Source: Autumnicola tepida (GTDB taxonomy: Bacteria > Bacteroidota > Bacteroidia > Flavobacteriales > Flavobacteriaceae). Taken from it: a stretch of DNA of 64,000 nt. A program made the translations under genes and the position numbers. Shown here one piece after another: positions 42,163 through 51,552 of this stretch. The notes below the pieces were generated by a model. It saw nothing but the letters and a program-made list of their open reading frames with translations, had not been told where the DNA came from and did no database searches. Each line of letters opens with the position of its first letter. Position 1 is the stretch's first letter. The DNA is taken from assembly GCF_031846485.1 (NCBI RefSeq), contig NZ_JAVRHQ010000008.1:62001-126000 (forward strand), given 5' to 3'.

Positions 42163-45135
42163 ATGAGATTAAAACTACTGGTGTGTTTCTTTTTGCTTGC
42201 AGCAGTACAGCTGAAGGCACAGGAATACTTCCCAAAGAACGACGGGGTCAAGTCCCGAAATACAAATTATACCGTTTTTAAAAACGCGAAAATTCATGTA
42301 GACCCCACTTCAGTTATTCAAAATGGCATGTTTGCCGTTCAGGATGGCAAAATCACCGCGGTTGGAAAGAACATTTCTGTCCCGGATAACAGCGTTGTGA
42401 TAGACCTCGAAGGAAAGGAAGTTTATCCTTCATTTATAGATCTTTACAGCGATTTTGGGATTCCTAAGCCAAAAAGAGCAGAAAGCAACAGCGATCAGCC
42501 ACAATATGATGCGGGCCGCGAAGGTTATTACTGGAATGACCATATTCGCCCTGAAACCAATGCAGTGGCACAATTCAGCTATGATAAAGAGAGCGCTTCC
42601 AAACTTCACAAAGCAGGCTTTGGTGTGGTAAACACCCATGTTCCCGATGGCATTGTTCGTGGAACAGGAACTCTGGTTGCCCTAAATCCTGAAGGCACCG
42701 AAGGAGACCGTATTCTCAGGGACCGTTCTGCGCAATATTTATCTTTTGATAAAAGCGTGCAGTCCCGGCAGTCTTACCCAACTTCCATTATGGGTGCCAT
42801 GGCGCTGTTGAGACAGGTTTATCTTGATGCCGACTGGTATGCCGGTGGGAATGCCGATAATACAGACCTTGCCCTGGAAGCTCTAAACAACAATAAAAAC
42901 CTGGTTCAGATTTTCGCCACAGACAATTTGCTTGACGAATTTCGCGCCGACAAGTTGGGTGATGAATTCGGGATTCAGTATGTGATTCTTGGGAACGGGA
43001 GCGAATACAAGCGCCTGGATAAGGCAAAGAGCACTGGTGCCACCTATATTGTCCCGCTGAATTTCCCGGATGCTTACGATGTTGAAAATCCTTTTATGGC
43101 AGAACATGTAAGCCTGGAAGATATGAAACACTGGAACCAGGCGCCAGCCAACCTTAAAATGATGGCCGATAAAAAAGTGCCTTTTACCCTTACCACTAAA
43201 GGGATTGATGCTGAAAAAGATTTCAGGAAAAACCTTTTAAAAGCTATTGAGTACGGCCTTGGCAAAGAAGATGCCCTTGCGGCTTTAACAACCATTCCCG
43301 CGAAGGTTATTGGAGAAGAAGGAAGCCTTGGTGAAATTAAAGAAGGTGCCTGGGCAAATTTTATCATTACCTCCGGGGATTACTTTGATGAGGAAAGCAG
43401 CCTTTATGAGAACTGGGTGCAGGGAAAAAGAGCGGTAATTGAAGATATGAACACTACTCCTATTACCGGAGAATATGACCTGAAGCTGGATGGAAATTCT
43501 TATACGCTGAATATTTCAGGAGAGCCAACAAGCCCTAAGGCAGAAGTAAAACTTGGAGACACAAAAATTGGTTCAAAACTAAGTTTTGATGATAACTGGA
43601 TAAACCTGTTGCTTTCTTCGCCAGATACAACAAAAACAGAATTCATCAGGCTGGTGGCCAATGTACCTTCGGAAACAAATACCATTTCAGGCAAGGCAAT
43701 TCTTCCAGGCGGCAGGGAAACTTCATTTACTGCTGTTAAATCTTCCGCAGAAAAAGATTCCGAAGAAGATAAAAAAGATAAAGAACATCCTGAAGTGCTG
43801 CCTGTAACCTTTCCAAATAAAGCTTACGGATTCACAGAATTGCCTGAACAACAAGACGTGCTTTTCAAAAACGCAACAGTATGGACAGGCGAAGCTGAAG
43901 GAACATTGGAAAATACGGATGTGCTGGTTAGAGACGGAAAAATTGCCAAAATTGGTAAAGACCTTAATGCAGGCCGGGCAAAAGTGATAGATGCCACGGG
44001 AAAACACCTTACTGCCGGGATAATAGATGAACATTCGCACCTGGCTGCTTCTGCAATTAACGAAGCCGGGCAAAATTCTTCAGCAGAAGTAAGTATGGAA
44101 GATGTGGTAGATCCTACCGATATTGGTATTTACTACGACCTGGCAGGTGGCGTGACATCCATGCAGATACTTCATGGTTCAGCCAATCCCATTGGTGGCC
44201 GTTCTGCAATTGTAAAGTTGAAATGGGGAGAAGACGCGGAAGATATGATCTACGATAACGCTCCAAAATTTATAAAATTCGCCCTTGGAGAAAATGTAAA
44301 ACAATCCAACTGGGGCAGCAATGTGCGCTTTCCACAAACCAGGATGGGTGTGGAGCAGGTGTTCACAGATTACTTTAGCCGCGCCAGGGCCTATGAAGCT
44401 GAAAAAGCCAGAGGTGGAGACGATTTTAGAAAAGATATTGAAATGGAAACCCTGGTGGAAATCCTTAATGGCGAACGTTTTGTAACCTCTCACTCCTACA
44501 TTCAGAGTGAAATTAATATGCTGATGAAAGTGGCTGAAAATTTTGATTTTAACATCAATACCTTCACCCATATTCTTGAGGGTTATAAGGTGGCGGATAA
44601 AATGAAGGCACACGGCGTTGGCGGCTCTACATTTTCTGATTGGTGGGCCTATAAATATGAAGTGAACGACGCTATTCCTTATAACGCGGCGATTATGCAC
44701 AGCCAGGGCATTACGGTAGCCATTAATAGCGATGATGCCGAAATGAGCCGCAGGCTAAACCAGGAAGCAGCGAAAAGTGTAAAATACGGAGGTGTTTCTG
44801 AAGAGGAAGCCTGGAAATTTGTAACGCTTAATCCCGCAAAACTGCTTCATATAGATGACCGTGTGGGAAGTATTAAAACTGGAAAAGATGCCGATTTGGT
44901 GCTTTGGAACAACCACCCGCTTTCCATTTATGCCAAACCGGAAAAAACAATGATTGAAGGAGTGGTGTATTTTGATGTTGAACGGGATAAGGAAATGCAA
45001 GAGCAGATAGAACAGGAAAGAAGCAAATTGATCACTCAAATGCTAAAGGCCAAAAATGAAGGAGTGAAAACGCAACCGGTCACTAAAAAAGAAGAAACAC
45101 GTATTCATTGTAATACGCTGGAAGAAATCCACTAA
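42163..45135 (+). CDS. Exported two-module amidohydrolase family protein
   Basis: A 990-residue secreted protein (Sec signal ending LKAQ). It contains two amidohydrolase-related modules. In the first (about 30-430) the metal motif HxH expected after 'YPSFID' is replaced by Tyr95-Ser-Asp97. In the second (about 560-970) it is intact as His624-Ser-His626 in GIIDEHSHLAA, followed by HSYIQSE, TFTHILEG and INSDDAEM with likely further ligands. Thus only the C-half looks catalytic. The substrate may be a peptide or cyclic amide; not predictable. A degenerate amidohydrolase gene follows 10 bases later, so the two may form a complex. Confidence 0.88.
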   Translation: MRLKLLVCFFLLAAVQLKAQEYFPKNDGVKSRNTNYTVFKNAKIHVDPTSVIQNGMFAVQDGKITAVGKNISVPDNSVVIDLEGKEVYPSFIDLYSDFGIPKPKRAESNSDQPQYDAGREGYYWNDHIRPETNAVAQFSYDKESASKLHKAGFGVVNTHVPDGIVRGTGTLVALNPEGTEGDRILRDRSAQYLSFDKSVQSRQSYPTSIMGAMALLRQVYLDADWYAGGNADNTDLALEALNNNKNLVQIFATDNLLDEFRADKLGDEFGIQYVILGNGSEYKRLDKAKSTGATYIVPLNFPDAYDVENPFMAEHVSLEDMKHWNQAPANLKMMADKKVPFTLTTKGIDAEKDFRKNLLKAIEYGLGKEDALAALTTIPAKVIGEEGSLGEIKEGAWANFIITSGDYFDEESSLYENWVQGKRAVIEDMNTTPITGEYDLKLDGNSYTLNISGEPTSPKAEVKLGDTKIGSKLSFDDNWINLLLSSPDTTKTEFIRLVANVPSETNTISGKAILPGGRETSFTAVKSSAEKDSEEDKKDKEHPEVLPVTFPNKAYGFTELPEQQDVLFKNATVWTGEAEGTLENTDVLVRDGKIAKIGKDLNAGRAKVIDATGKHLTAGIIDEHSHLAASAINEAGQNSSAEVSMEDVVDPTDIGIYYDLAGGVTSMQILHGSANPIGGRSAIVKLKWGEDAEDMIYDNAPKFIKFALGENVKQSNWGSNVRFPQTRMGVEQVFTDYFSRARAYEAEKARGGDDFRKDIEMETLVEILNGERFVTSHSYIQSEINMLMKVAENFDFNINTFTHILEGYKVADKMKAHGVGGSTFSDWWAYKYEVNDAIPYNAAIMHSQGITVAINSDDAEMSRRLNQEAAKSVKYGGVSEEEAWKFVTLNPAKLLHIDDRVGSIKTGKDADLVLWNNHPLSIYAKPEKTMIEGVVYFDVERDKEMQEQIEQERSKLITQMLKAKNEGVKTQPVTKKEETRIHCNTLEEIH

Positions 45136-45145
45136 AATTTAAGAA

Positions 45146-46456
45146 ATGAAATTTTTAAAAATAACATTCATTACAGCGCTTATTTCCTTCTGCGGAAATC
45201 TGAGCGCGCAGCAAACACCCGCGCCGGAGCAAACCGAGCCGGTAACTATTGTTGGGGCCACAGCACATATTGGAAACGGCGAAGTGATAGAAAACAGCCT
45301 TATAATTTTTAAGGATGGTAAGATCACCCAGATAATGTCTGCTAACAGTACAAAAATGCAGTATCCGGGACAAATTATTGAAGCCAAAGGCAAACATGTT
45401 TACCCGGGATTTATCGCGCCAAACTCAACATTGGGACTGGTTGAAATTGACGCGGTAAGAGCTACTGATGATGAAGATGAAATAGGTACCATGCTGCCAA
45501 ACGTAAGAAGTTTAATTGCCTATAATGCCGAAAGTAAAGTGGTGGAAAGCATGCGGCCAAACGGCGTATTGATTGGCCAGATCACCCCTCGTGGTGGCAG
45601 GATTTCCGGCACTTCTTCTATTGTTCAGTTTGACGCCTGGAACTGGGAAGATGCCGTAATAAAAGAAAATGACGGACTGCACATTAACTGGCCAAACAGT
45701 TTTAGAAGAGGCCGCTGGTGGGCTGGAGAAGAACGTGGCATGAAAGAAAACAAGGAATATAAGAACGAAGTCCTGGAACTTTCAGACTTTTTCGCGGCTG
45801 CAAGGGCCTATGTAAACGGGGACAGAAAAATCCCAAACCTGCCCTACGCTGCCATGGAAGATGTTTTTACAGGGAAGAAAAAGGTATTTGTTCATGTAGA
45901 CGGCGAGAAAGAAATCACCGATGTAATTCAGTTTAAGAAAGAGCAAAATCTTGAAGGATTGGTAATTGTAGGTGGAAATCAGGCGCTTGCCGTTGCAGAT
46001 AAACTGAAGGAAAATAACATTCCGGTGCTGGTAAACCGTCCTCACCGTACTCCTGAAGAGGAAGATGAAGATTACGATATGCCTTACAAACTTGCAAAAT
46101 TACTAACCGATAAAGGAGTGCTTGTTGGCCTGGAAAGCAGCGGGAGCATGGAAAGAATGAGCACCAGAAACCTGCCGTTTTATGCCGGTACCGTTGCAGC
46201 CTTTGGTTTGGATAAGGAAGAAGCTCTAAAGCTTATCACTTCCAACAATGCCAGAATTTTAGGAATAGACGGCACAGCAGGAACTTTAGAAGAAGGGAAA
46301 GACGCCACTTTATTTATTTCTGATGGGGACGCGCTGGATATGCGTACCAACATTTTAAGTCATGCCTATATACAGGGCCGGGAAGTAAGCCTGGAAACCC
46401 ACCAAACCGAACTTTGGAAGCGGTACATGGGCAAATATGAGAGGCAAAGTAAATAA
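45146..46456 (+). CDS. Exported amidohydrolase-like protein with degenerate metal site
   Basis: A 436-residue protein with a Sec signal (ending LSAQ) and an imidazolonepropionase/amidohydrolase-like fold (VTIVGATAHIGNGEVIEN, GKHVYPGFIAPNS, LLTDKGVLVGLES, NNARILGIDGTAGTLEEGKDA). The HxH that should follow 'YPGFI' is Asn93-Ser-Thr95, so the first metal ligands are lost. It resembles the N-terminal module of the preceding 990-residue protein and is cotranscribed with it. It may be a non-catalytic partner or chaperone of that enzyme. Confidence 0.87.
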   Translation: MKFLKITFITALISFCGNLSAQQTPAPEQTEPVTIVGATAHIGNGEVIENSLIIFKDGKITQIMSANSTKMQYPGQIIEAKGKHVYPGFIAPNSTLGLVEIDAVRATDDEDEIGTMLPNVRSLIAYNAESKVVESMRPNGVLIGQITPRGGRISGTSSIVQFDAWNWEDAVIKENDGLHINWPNSFRRGRWWAGEERGMKENKEYKNEVLELSDFFAAARAYVNGDRKIPNLPYAAMEDVFTGKKKVFVHVDGEKEITDVIQFKKEQNLEGLVIVGGNQALAVADKLKENNIPVLVNRPHRTPEEEDEDYDMPYKLAKLLTDKGVLVGLESSGSMERMSTRNLPFYAGTVAAFGLDKEEALKLITSNNARILGIDGTAGTLEEGKDATLFISDGDALDMRTNILSHAYIQGREVSLETHQTELWKRYMGKYERQSK

Positions 46457-46504
46457 TTTTACATGTTGTCCCTAAACATGCATATAGCCGGATTGAAGAA
46501 TTTT

Positions 46505-46591
46505 CCTGCAAGGTCTTTGCGACCTTGTAGGTTCTGATAGAAATACTGACTTATTCAAAATTTACACCTATAAGTTTTGCAACCTCGCAGG
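46505..46591. repeat. REP-like inverted repeats
   Basis: A near-perfect palindrome, cctgcaaggtc (46505-46515) / gaccttgtagg (46521-46531), is followed 35 bases later by a more degenerate copy (cctataag at 46567-46574, acctcgcagg near 46582-46591). The ACCTTGTAGG-type palindrome recurs in Bacteroidota intergenic regions in my memory. No coding frame covers it. Confidence 0.6.
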
Positions 46592-46646
46592 AGATAAGAA
46601 TAGGAATCGAAATTATTATCATTTGATATAGTATTAGTTAATTTAA

Positions 46647-46683
46647 GAAAGGCCTTCGAAATTTTCGGAGGCTTTCTTTTTTT
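46647..46683 (+). terminator. Rho-independent terminator
   Basis: The arms gaaag-g-ccttcgaaa and tttcggaggctttc pair with one bulged G and one G-U pair, followed by a run of T at 46676-46683. It probably ends the amidohydrolase operon, about 190 bases after its stop. Confidence 0.75.
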
Positions 46684-46710
46684 CAGGGATTATCTGTTTA
46701 TTTTTACGCC

Positions 46711-47520
46711 ATGCATAAACAAATTTCAAGTCCGCACAATGCCGCCATAAAACGCCTGCTGCAGTTACAGGATAAGTCCCGCAACAGGAGAAAAGAAGGC
46801 GTTTTTGTAGTTGAAGGAATCCGGGAAACAGGGCTGGCCATAAAAGGAGGTTTCGATTTAATGGAAATTTATTTTTGTCCGGAATTATTTCCTGCGGAAG
46901 AACTTTCTACTTTAACTGAAAAATGCCAAATTCAGCCGAAAATTGTTGAAATCTCTTCTGAAGTTTATAATAAAATCGCTTACCGCGGAAGCACCGAAGG
47001 AATTATTGCCGTTTTTAAAGGTAAGACCACGGCATTGGAATCGCTGAAGTTTTCTTCGGAAAACCCACTGATTTTAGTAGCCGAAGCACCTGAAAAACCG
47101 GGAAATATTGGCGCCCTTTTAAGGACTGCCGATGCCGCAAGACTCGATGCCGTGTTAATCGCCAACCCCAAAACAGATCTATTTAACCCGAACATCATAA
47201 GGTCCAGCGTGGGAGGCGTTTTTACAAATAATGTGGCTACCGGCAGTACGGCTGAAATAATTTCGTTCCTGCAACGACAAAACATCAAAATTTACGCTGC
47301 CGCTTTGCAGTCTTCAAAAATATACGCTCAGGTAGATTTTACCCAAAGCGCCGCGATTGTGGTGGGCACCGAAGCAACGGGTTTAAGCCGGGAGTGGCTG
47401 GAAAATTCTACTCAAAATATTATAATTCCCATGAGCGGGGAGATAGATTCCATGAATGTTTCGGTGGCCGCGGGAATCCTGGTTTTTGAAGCGAAAAGAC
47501 AGAGGGGGTTTAGGCTGTAG
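46711..47520 (+). CDS. TrmH/SpoU-family RNA 2'-O-methyltransferase
   Basis: A 269-residue SPOUT enzyme. The N-terminal substrate-binding domain includes KSRNRRKEGVFVVEGIRE. The trefoil-knot domain has motif 1 APEKPGNIGALLRTADA, motif 2 VVGTEATGLSREWLE and motif 3 IIIPMSGEIDSMNVSVAAGI. It methylates a ribose in rRNA or tRNA using SAM; the target nucleotide cannot be told. It stands alone between terminators and the M48 gene. Confidence 0.92.
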   Translation: MHKQISSPHNAAIKRLLQLQDKSRNRRKEGVFVVEGIRETGLAIKGGFDLMEIYFCPELFPAEELSTLTEKCQIQPKIVEISSEVYNKIAYRGSTEGIIAVFKGKTTALESLKFSSENPLILVAEAPEKPGNIGALLRTADAARLDAVLIANPKTDLFNPNIIRSSVGGVFTNNVATGSTAEIISFLQRQNIKIYAAALQSSKIYAQVDFTQSAAIVVGTEATGLSREWLENSTQNIIIPMSGEIDSMNVSVAAGILVFEAKRQRGFRL

Positions 47521-47566
47521 AATGTAGAAAGGATAAAAATAGTTTTCAATATAAAAAGAAAAGCAA

Positions 47567-48805
47567 TTGAATTCAGAAGCGATATTTTACATTATTATAG
47601 GAATTATTATTATCGACTTTATTTTCGATAAAATCCTGGACACCCTAAACGCCAGGCATTTTGATGATCCCGTTCCCAAAGAACTCGACGATGTGTACAA
47701 TTCCGAAGAATATGAAAAATCCCAGCGTTACAAAAAAGAGCGGTATAAATTTGGGTTGGTAATTTCAACATTTTCGGTTTTGCTTACGCTGGCTTTTATC
47801 ATCTTTGGTGGATTTGCCTTTGTGGATGAAATTGCAAGAAATATTACGGATAATGCAATTCTCACCGCCCTTATTTTCTTCGGAATTATAATGTTTGGGA
47901 GCGATATTTTAATGCTGCCATTTTCCTGGTACAGCACTTTTGTGATCGAGGAAAAGTATGGCTTCAACAAAACCACAAAAAAGACATTTTTCCTTGATAA
48001 AATTAAGGGCTGGTTAATGACGGCCATTGTTGGCGGAGGCATCCTGGCACTCATCGTATGGTTTTACCAGGTGGCCGGGGATAATTTCTGGTGGTACGCC
48101 TGGATTTTAGTGGCGATATTTGCGGTTTTTATGAATATGTTCTACGCGAAGCTAATCGTTCCGCTTTTCAACAAACAAACTCCCCTACCCGAAGGTTCCC
48201 TACGCACCAAAATTGAAGAGTATGCGCAGAGCGTAGGTTTTACGCTGGACAAGATTTTTGTGATAGACGGTTCCAAAAGAAGCACCAAGGCGAACGCTTA
48301 TTTTTCCGGTTTTGGAAGTGAAAAACGCATTACGCTTTATGACACGCTGGTAAATGATCTTGAAGATGAAGAAATTGTAGCCGTACTCGCGCATGAAGTG
48401 GGCCACTACAAGAAAAACCATATAATTGTGAATATGGCTGCTTCAATTTTAACCACAGGATTCACGCTTTGGTTACTTTCACTATTTGTAGGCAGCCCCC
48501 AACTTTCAGCGGCGCTGGGGGTGGAAACTGCCAGTTTTCATATTGGCCTTGTAGCCTTCGGGATTTTGTACAGCCCTATTTCAGAATTAACAGGCTTTAT
48601 AATGAATTATTTATCCCGAAAATTCGAATACCAGGCCGATGATTTTGCCCGGAACACCTATAATGGCAATTTTCTGGTCTCCAGCTTAAAAAAGCTTTCC
48701 AAAAACAGCCTAAGCAATCTCACCCCGCATAAGCTTTATGTGAAAGTGCATTATTCGCACCCCACGCTATTGCAACGCTACAGGAATTTAAGGGGAATCG
48801 TGTAG
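47567..48805 (+). CDS. M48 family membrane metallopeptidase (CAAX protease 1-like)
   Basis: A 412-residue polytopic zinc protease starting at TTG (47567); no in-frame ATG gives the conserved N-terminus with FDKILDTLNARHFDDPVP. Several membrane helices precede the active site HEVGH (His276, Glu277, His280) and a third ligand Glu lies in YQADDFARN after the last helices. This is the Ste24/CAAX-protease architecture. In bacteria such enzymes act on misfolded or small membrane proteins. Substrate unknown. Confidence 0.9.
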   Translation: MNSEAIFYIIIGIIIIDFIFDKILDTLNARHFDDPVPKELDDVYNSEEYEKSQRYKKERYKFGLVISTFSVLLTLAFIIFGGFAFVDEIARNITDNAILTALIFFGIIMFGSDILMLPFSWYSTFVIEEKYGFNKTTKKTFFLDKIKGWLMTAIVGGGILALIVWFYQVAGDNFWWYAWILVAIFAVFMNMFYAKLIVPLFNKQTPLPEGSLRTKIEEYAQSVGFTLDKIFVIDGSKRSTKANAYFSGFGSEKRITLYDTLVNDLEDEEIVAVLAHEVGHYKKNHIIVNMAASILTTGFTLWLLSLFVGSPQLSAALGVETASFHIGLVAFGILYSPISELTGFIMNYLSRKFEYQADDFARNTYNGNFLVSSLKKLSKNSLSNLTPHKLYVKVHYSHPTLLQRYRNLRGIV

Positions 48806-48836
48806 TTGTTTCTTTACAATCTTAATCGTATTTTTA
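48806..48836 (+). promoter_or_regulatory. Probable promoter for the relA/spoT gene
   Basis: TTG (48806-48808) and TATTTTTA (48829-48836) are separated by 20 bases, one base more than the usual spacing, and the last base of the -7 box differs from TAnnTTTG. The gene starts seven bases downstream, immediately after the M48 stop region. Confidence 0.42.
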
Positions 48837-48842
48837 AAAAAA

Positions 48843-51056
48843 ATGATGACAGAAGCGGCCATAAAGAAGGAAAACAAGGATATTGCGAGGCAGTACAAGG
48901 AACTCCTGCGCATAAGTTACCAAACCCTTAGCGAAGACGATAAAAAGCTTATTCGTTCAGCTTTCGATACCGCTGTAGATGCGCATAAGGACCAGCGCAG
49001 GAAATCGGGCGAAGCCTATATTTTCCATCCCATTGCCGTGGCCAAAATTGTCGCTTCGGAAATTGGGCTGGACGCCACCTCTATTGCCGCGGCCCTTTTA
49101 CATGATGTGGTGGAAGACACCCGCTATACCCTGGAAGACATCAATACTATGTTTGGGGAAACCGTAGCGAAAATTGTAGACGGCCTTACCAAAATTTCCA
49201 GCCTTAAAAAAGACAAGGATGTTAGCCTGCAGGCCGAAAACTTCAGAAAAATGCTGCTTACCCTGAATGATGACATTAGGGTAATAATCATTAAAATCGC
49301 CGATCGCCTGCACAATATGCAAACCATGGATGCCATGCGGCCGGACAAGCAGGTGAAAATCGCTTCGGAAACGCTCTACATTTATGCTCCCATGGCGCAC
49401 CGCATTGGGCTTTATAATATTAAAACAGAACTGGAAGACCTGGGGCTTAAATATACCGAGCCGGAAGTTTACCAGGAGATCCTTACCAAAATAAAGGAAA
49501 GTAAGGAACAGCAGGACGCTTATATTAGGGAATTTACCAAGGTTATAGAAGATTCCCTTCAGAAAGAAGATTTCAAATACGAGATAAAGGGCCGGCCAAA
49601 ATCCATCTTTTCCATCCACCGTAAGATGCAGAAGCAAAATGTGGGATTTGATGAGGTTTACGACAAGTTTGCCATCAGAATTATTTATAAAAGTCAGCCT
49701 TACGACGAAAAATTCTTCGCCTGGAAAATTTATTCCATTGTTACCGATCATTTCAGGCCAAACCCCACGAGGTTAAGAGATTGGATTTCTTCCCCAAAAT
49801 CTACCGGTTACGAGGCGCTGCATATTACCGTAATGGGGCCTAAGGGCCGCTGGGTGGAAGTGCAGATTAGGAGTGAGCGTATGAACGAAATTGCCGAAAA
49901 AGGCTATGCCGCGCATTACAAATACAAACAGGGGAACGTGCAGGAAGACCAGGGAATTGAAGAATGGCTGAACCGTTTGCAGGAAGCCCTTGAAAACCCG
50001 GAAGTGAATGCCGTTGATTTTGTAGAACAGTTTAAGCTGAACCTTTACGCCAAGGAAATCTTTGTGTTTACCCCCCAGGGGGATTTAAAATCTTTACCAA
50101 AAGGCGCTACGCCGCTGGATTTCGCATTCAGCATCCATACCGAAGTGGGCAGCCATACCCGTGGCGCAAGGGTAAACAATAAACTGGTACCCCTTAGCCA
50201 TGAGTTAAAAAGTGGCGACCAGGTGGAGATCATAACTTCTGAAAGTGCCAAGCCCAATATCAACTGGCTGGATTATGCCAATACCGCCAGGGCAAGGGCA
50301 AAAATAAAATCTTCGCTTAAAGAAGAGAAAAAAGAAATTGCAGAAGAAGGAAAAGCGATCCTTAACCGAAAGCTGAAATCTCAAAAGATCGCCTTTAATG
50401 AAAAAACCATTAATGAGCTGGTGGTATATTTTCATTTAAAGACCAGTCTGGACCTTTTCTACCGTGTGGGAATAGGAAAAATAGATAACCAAAAAATAAA
50501 GGAATTTGCTTCCTCCCGCAGCAATGCCCTTGTAAGCTATATAAAGAGCAAGATCAAAAAACCGGTAGTAGCTGAAGATCTTAACAAAGACGAGATCACA
50601 GCTAAATACGACCAGCTGGTTTTCGGGAAAGATCAGGACGAGACCCTGGATTATAAGCTGGCCAGTTGCTGTAACCCCATTCCGGGTGACAATGTTTTTG
50701 GTTTTGTAACCGTTAGTGACGGGATTAAAGTGCATAAAAAAGATTGTCCAAACGCCATTCAGCTTCAAAGTAATTATGCTTACCGTATAATTCCTGCAAA
50801 ATGGATAGACAGTTCGCAGCAGGATTTTAAAGCCGTTATCAGGCTAACCGGGATTGACAACCTGGGGCTGGTAAGCGAGATTACCAAAGAGATTTCCAGC
50901 AATATGAATGTGAACATGAAAAATATAAATTTTGAAAGTTCAGACGGCGTTTTCAGCGGTAGAATTACACTTGTGGTAAAAAATAACTCCATTCTTAATA
51001 CCATCATCAACCGGCTCAAAAAAATTAACGGCATAGATAAGGTTACCCGTGAATAA
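48843..51056 (+). CDS. Bifunctional (p)ppGpp synthetase/hydrolase (RelA/SpoT homologue)
   Basis: A 737-residue stringent-response enzyme. The hydrolase HD domain is intact (FHPIAVAKIV, LLHDVVEDT with His87-Asp88 and Glu91-Asp92). The synthetase domain (about 240-360) has RPKSIFSIHRKM and GYEALHITV. TGS (about 405-465, VFTPQGDLKSLPKGATPLDFA) and a C-terminal ACT domain (about 665-735) follow. It therefore should both make and break (p)ppGpp in response to starvation. The long-form architecture matches the family. It is followed by a Fur-like regulator and purA, a common order in flavobacteria. Confidence 0.95.
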   Translation: MMTEAAIKKENKDIARQYKELLRISYQTLSEDDKKLIRSAFDTAVDAHKDQRRKSGEAYIFHPIAVAKIVASEIGLDATSIAAALLHDVVEDTRYTLEDINTMFGETVAKIVDGLTKISSLKKDKDVSLQAENFRKMLLTLNDDIRVIIIKIADRLHNMQTMDAMRPDKQVKIASETLYIYAPMAHRIGLYNIKTELEDLGLKYTEPEVYQEILTKIKESKEQQDAYIREFTKVIEDSLQKEDFKYEIKGRPKSIFSIHRKMQKQNVGFDEVYDKFAIRIIYKSQPYDEKFFAWKIYSIVTDHFRPNPTRLRDWISSPKSTGYEALHITVMGPKGRWVEVQIRSERMNEIAEKGYAAHYKYKQGNVQEDQGIEEWLNRLQEALENPEVNAVDFVEQFKLNLYAKEIFVFTPQGDLKSLPKGATPLDFAFSIHTEVGSHTRGARVNNKLVPLSHELKSGDQVEIITSESAKPNINWLDYANTARARAKIKSSLKEEKKEIAEEGKAILNRKLKSQKIAFNEKTINELVVYFHLKTSLDLFYRVGIGKIDNQKIKEFASSRSNALVSYIKSKIKKPVVAEDLNKDEITAKYDQLVFGKDQDETLDYKLASCCNPIPGDNVFGFVTVSDGIKVHKKDCPNAIQLQSNYAYRIIPAKWIDSSQQDFKAVIRLTGIDNLGLVSEITKEISSNMNVNMKNINFESSDGVFSGRITLVVKNNSILNTIINRLKKINGIDKVTRE

Positions 51057-51086
51057 TCCCATACATTTGCTTTTGGAGGAAGAATT

Positions 51087-51542
51087 ATGAGTAAAAAAGT
51101 TGTAAATAAAAACGACCAGGCGGTCGTAAAGAACGTATTTACGAAGTACCTGGAGGATAAAGGCCATAGGAAGACACCTGAACGTTTTGCCATTCTTCAG
51201 GAAATCTACAATAATGACGATCATTTTGATATTGAATCACTTTATATCAAAATGAAAAATAAAAAGTACCGAGTTAGCCGGGCCACGCTTTACAATACCA
51301 TAGAATTACTGCTGGGCTGCGGACTGGTGCGAAAACACCAGTTTGGGCAAAACCAGGCACAATACGAAAAATCTTATTTTGATCGAAACCACGATCATAT
51401 TATCCTTACAGATTCCGGCGAGGTAATAGAATTCTGCGATCCCCGCATACAGTCTATTAAAAAAACCATAGAAGAGGTTTTTGATATAGAAATTACCAAA
51501 CATTCTTTATATTTTTACGGCAACAAAAAAGAAACCAACTAA
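51087..51542 (+). CDS. Fur-family transcriptional regulator
   Basis: A 151-residue regulator with the Fur winged helix (EDKGHRKTPERFAILQEI, RVSRATLYNTIELLLG). The regulatory metal site keeps NHDHIILTDSGEVIEFCD, but the structural zinc CxxC pairs of classic Fur are absent: the first is TDS, and no C-terminal pair exists. It may sense iron, zinc or peroxide; which one is unclear. It begins 30 bases after the RelA/SpoT stop and 10 bases before purA, so it might be cotranscribed with them. Confidence 0.88.
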   Translation: MSKKVVNKNDQAVVKNVFTKYLEDKGHRKTPERFAILQEIYNNDDHFDIESLYIKMKNKKYRVSRATLYNTIELLLGCGLVRKHQFGQNQAQYEKSYFDRNHDHIILTDSGEVIEFCDPRIQSIKKTIEEVFDIEITKHSLYFYGNKKETN

Positions 51543-51552
51543 CCAAATATTC

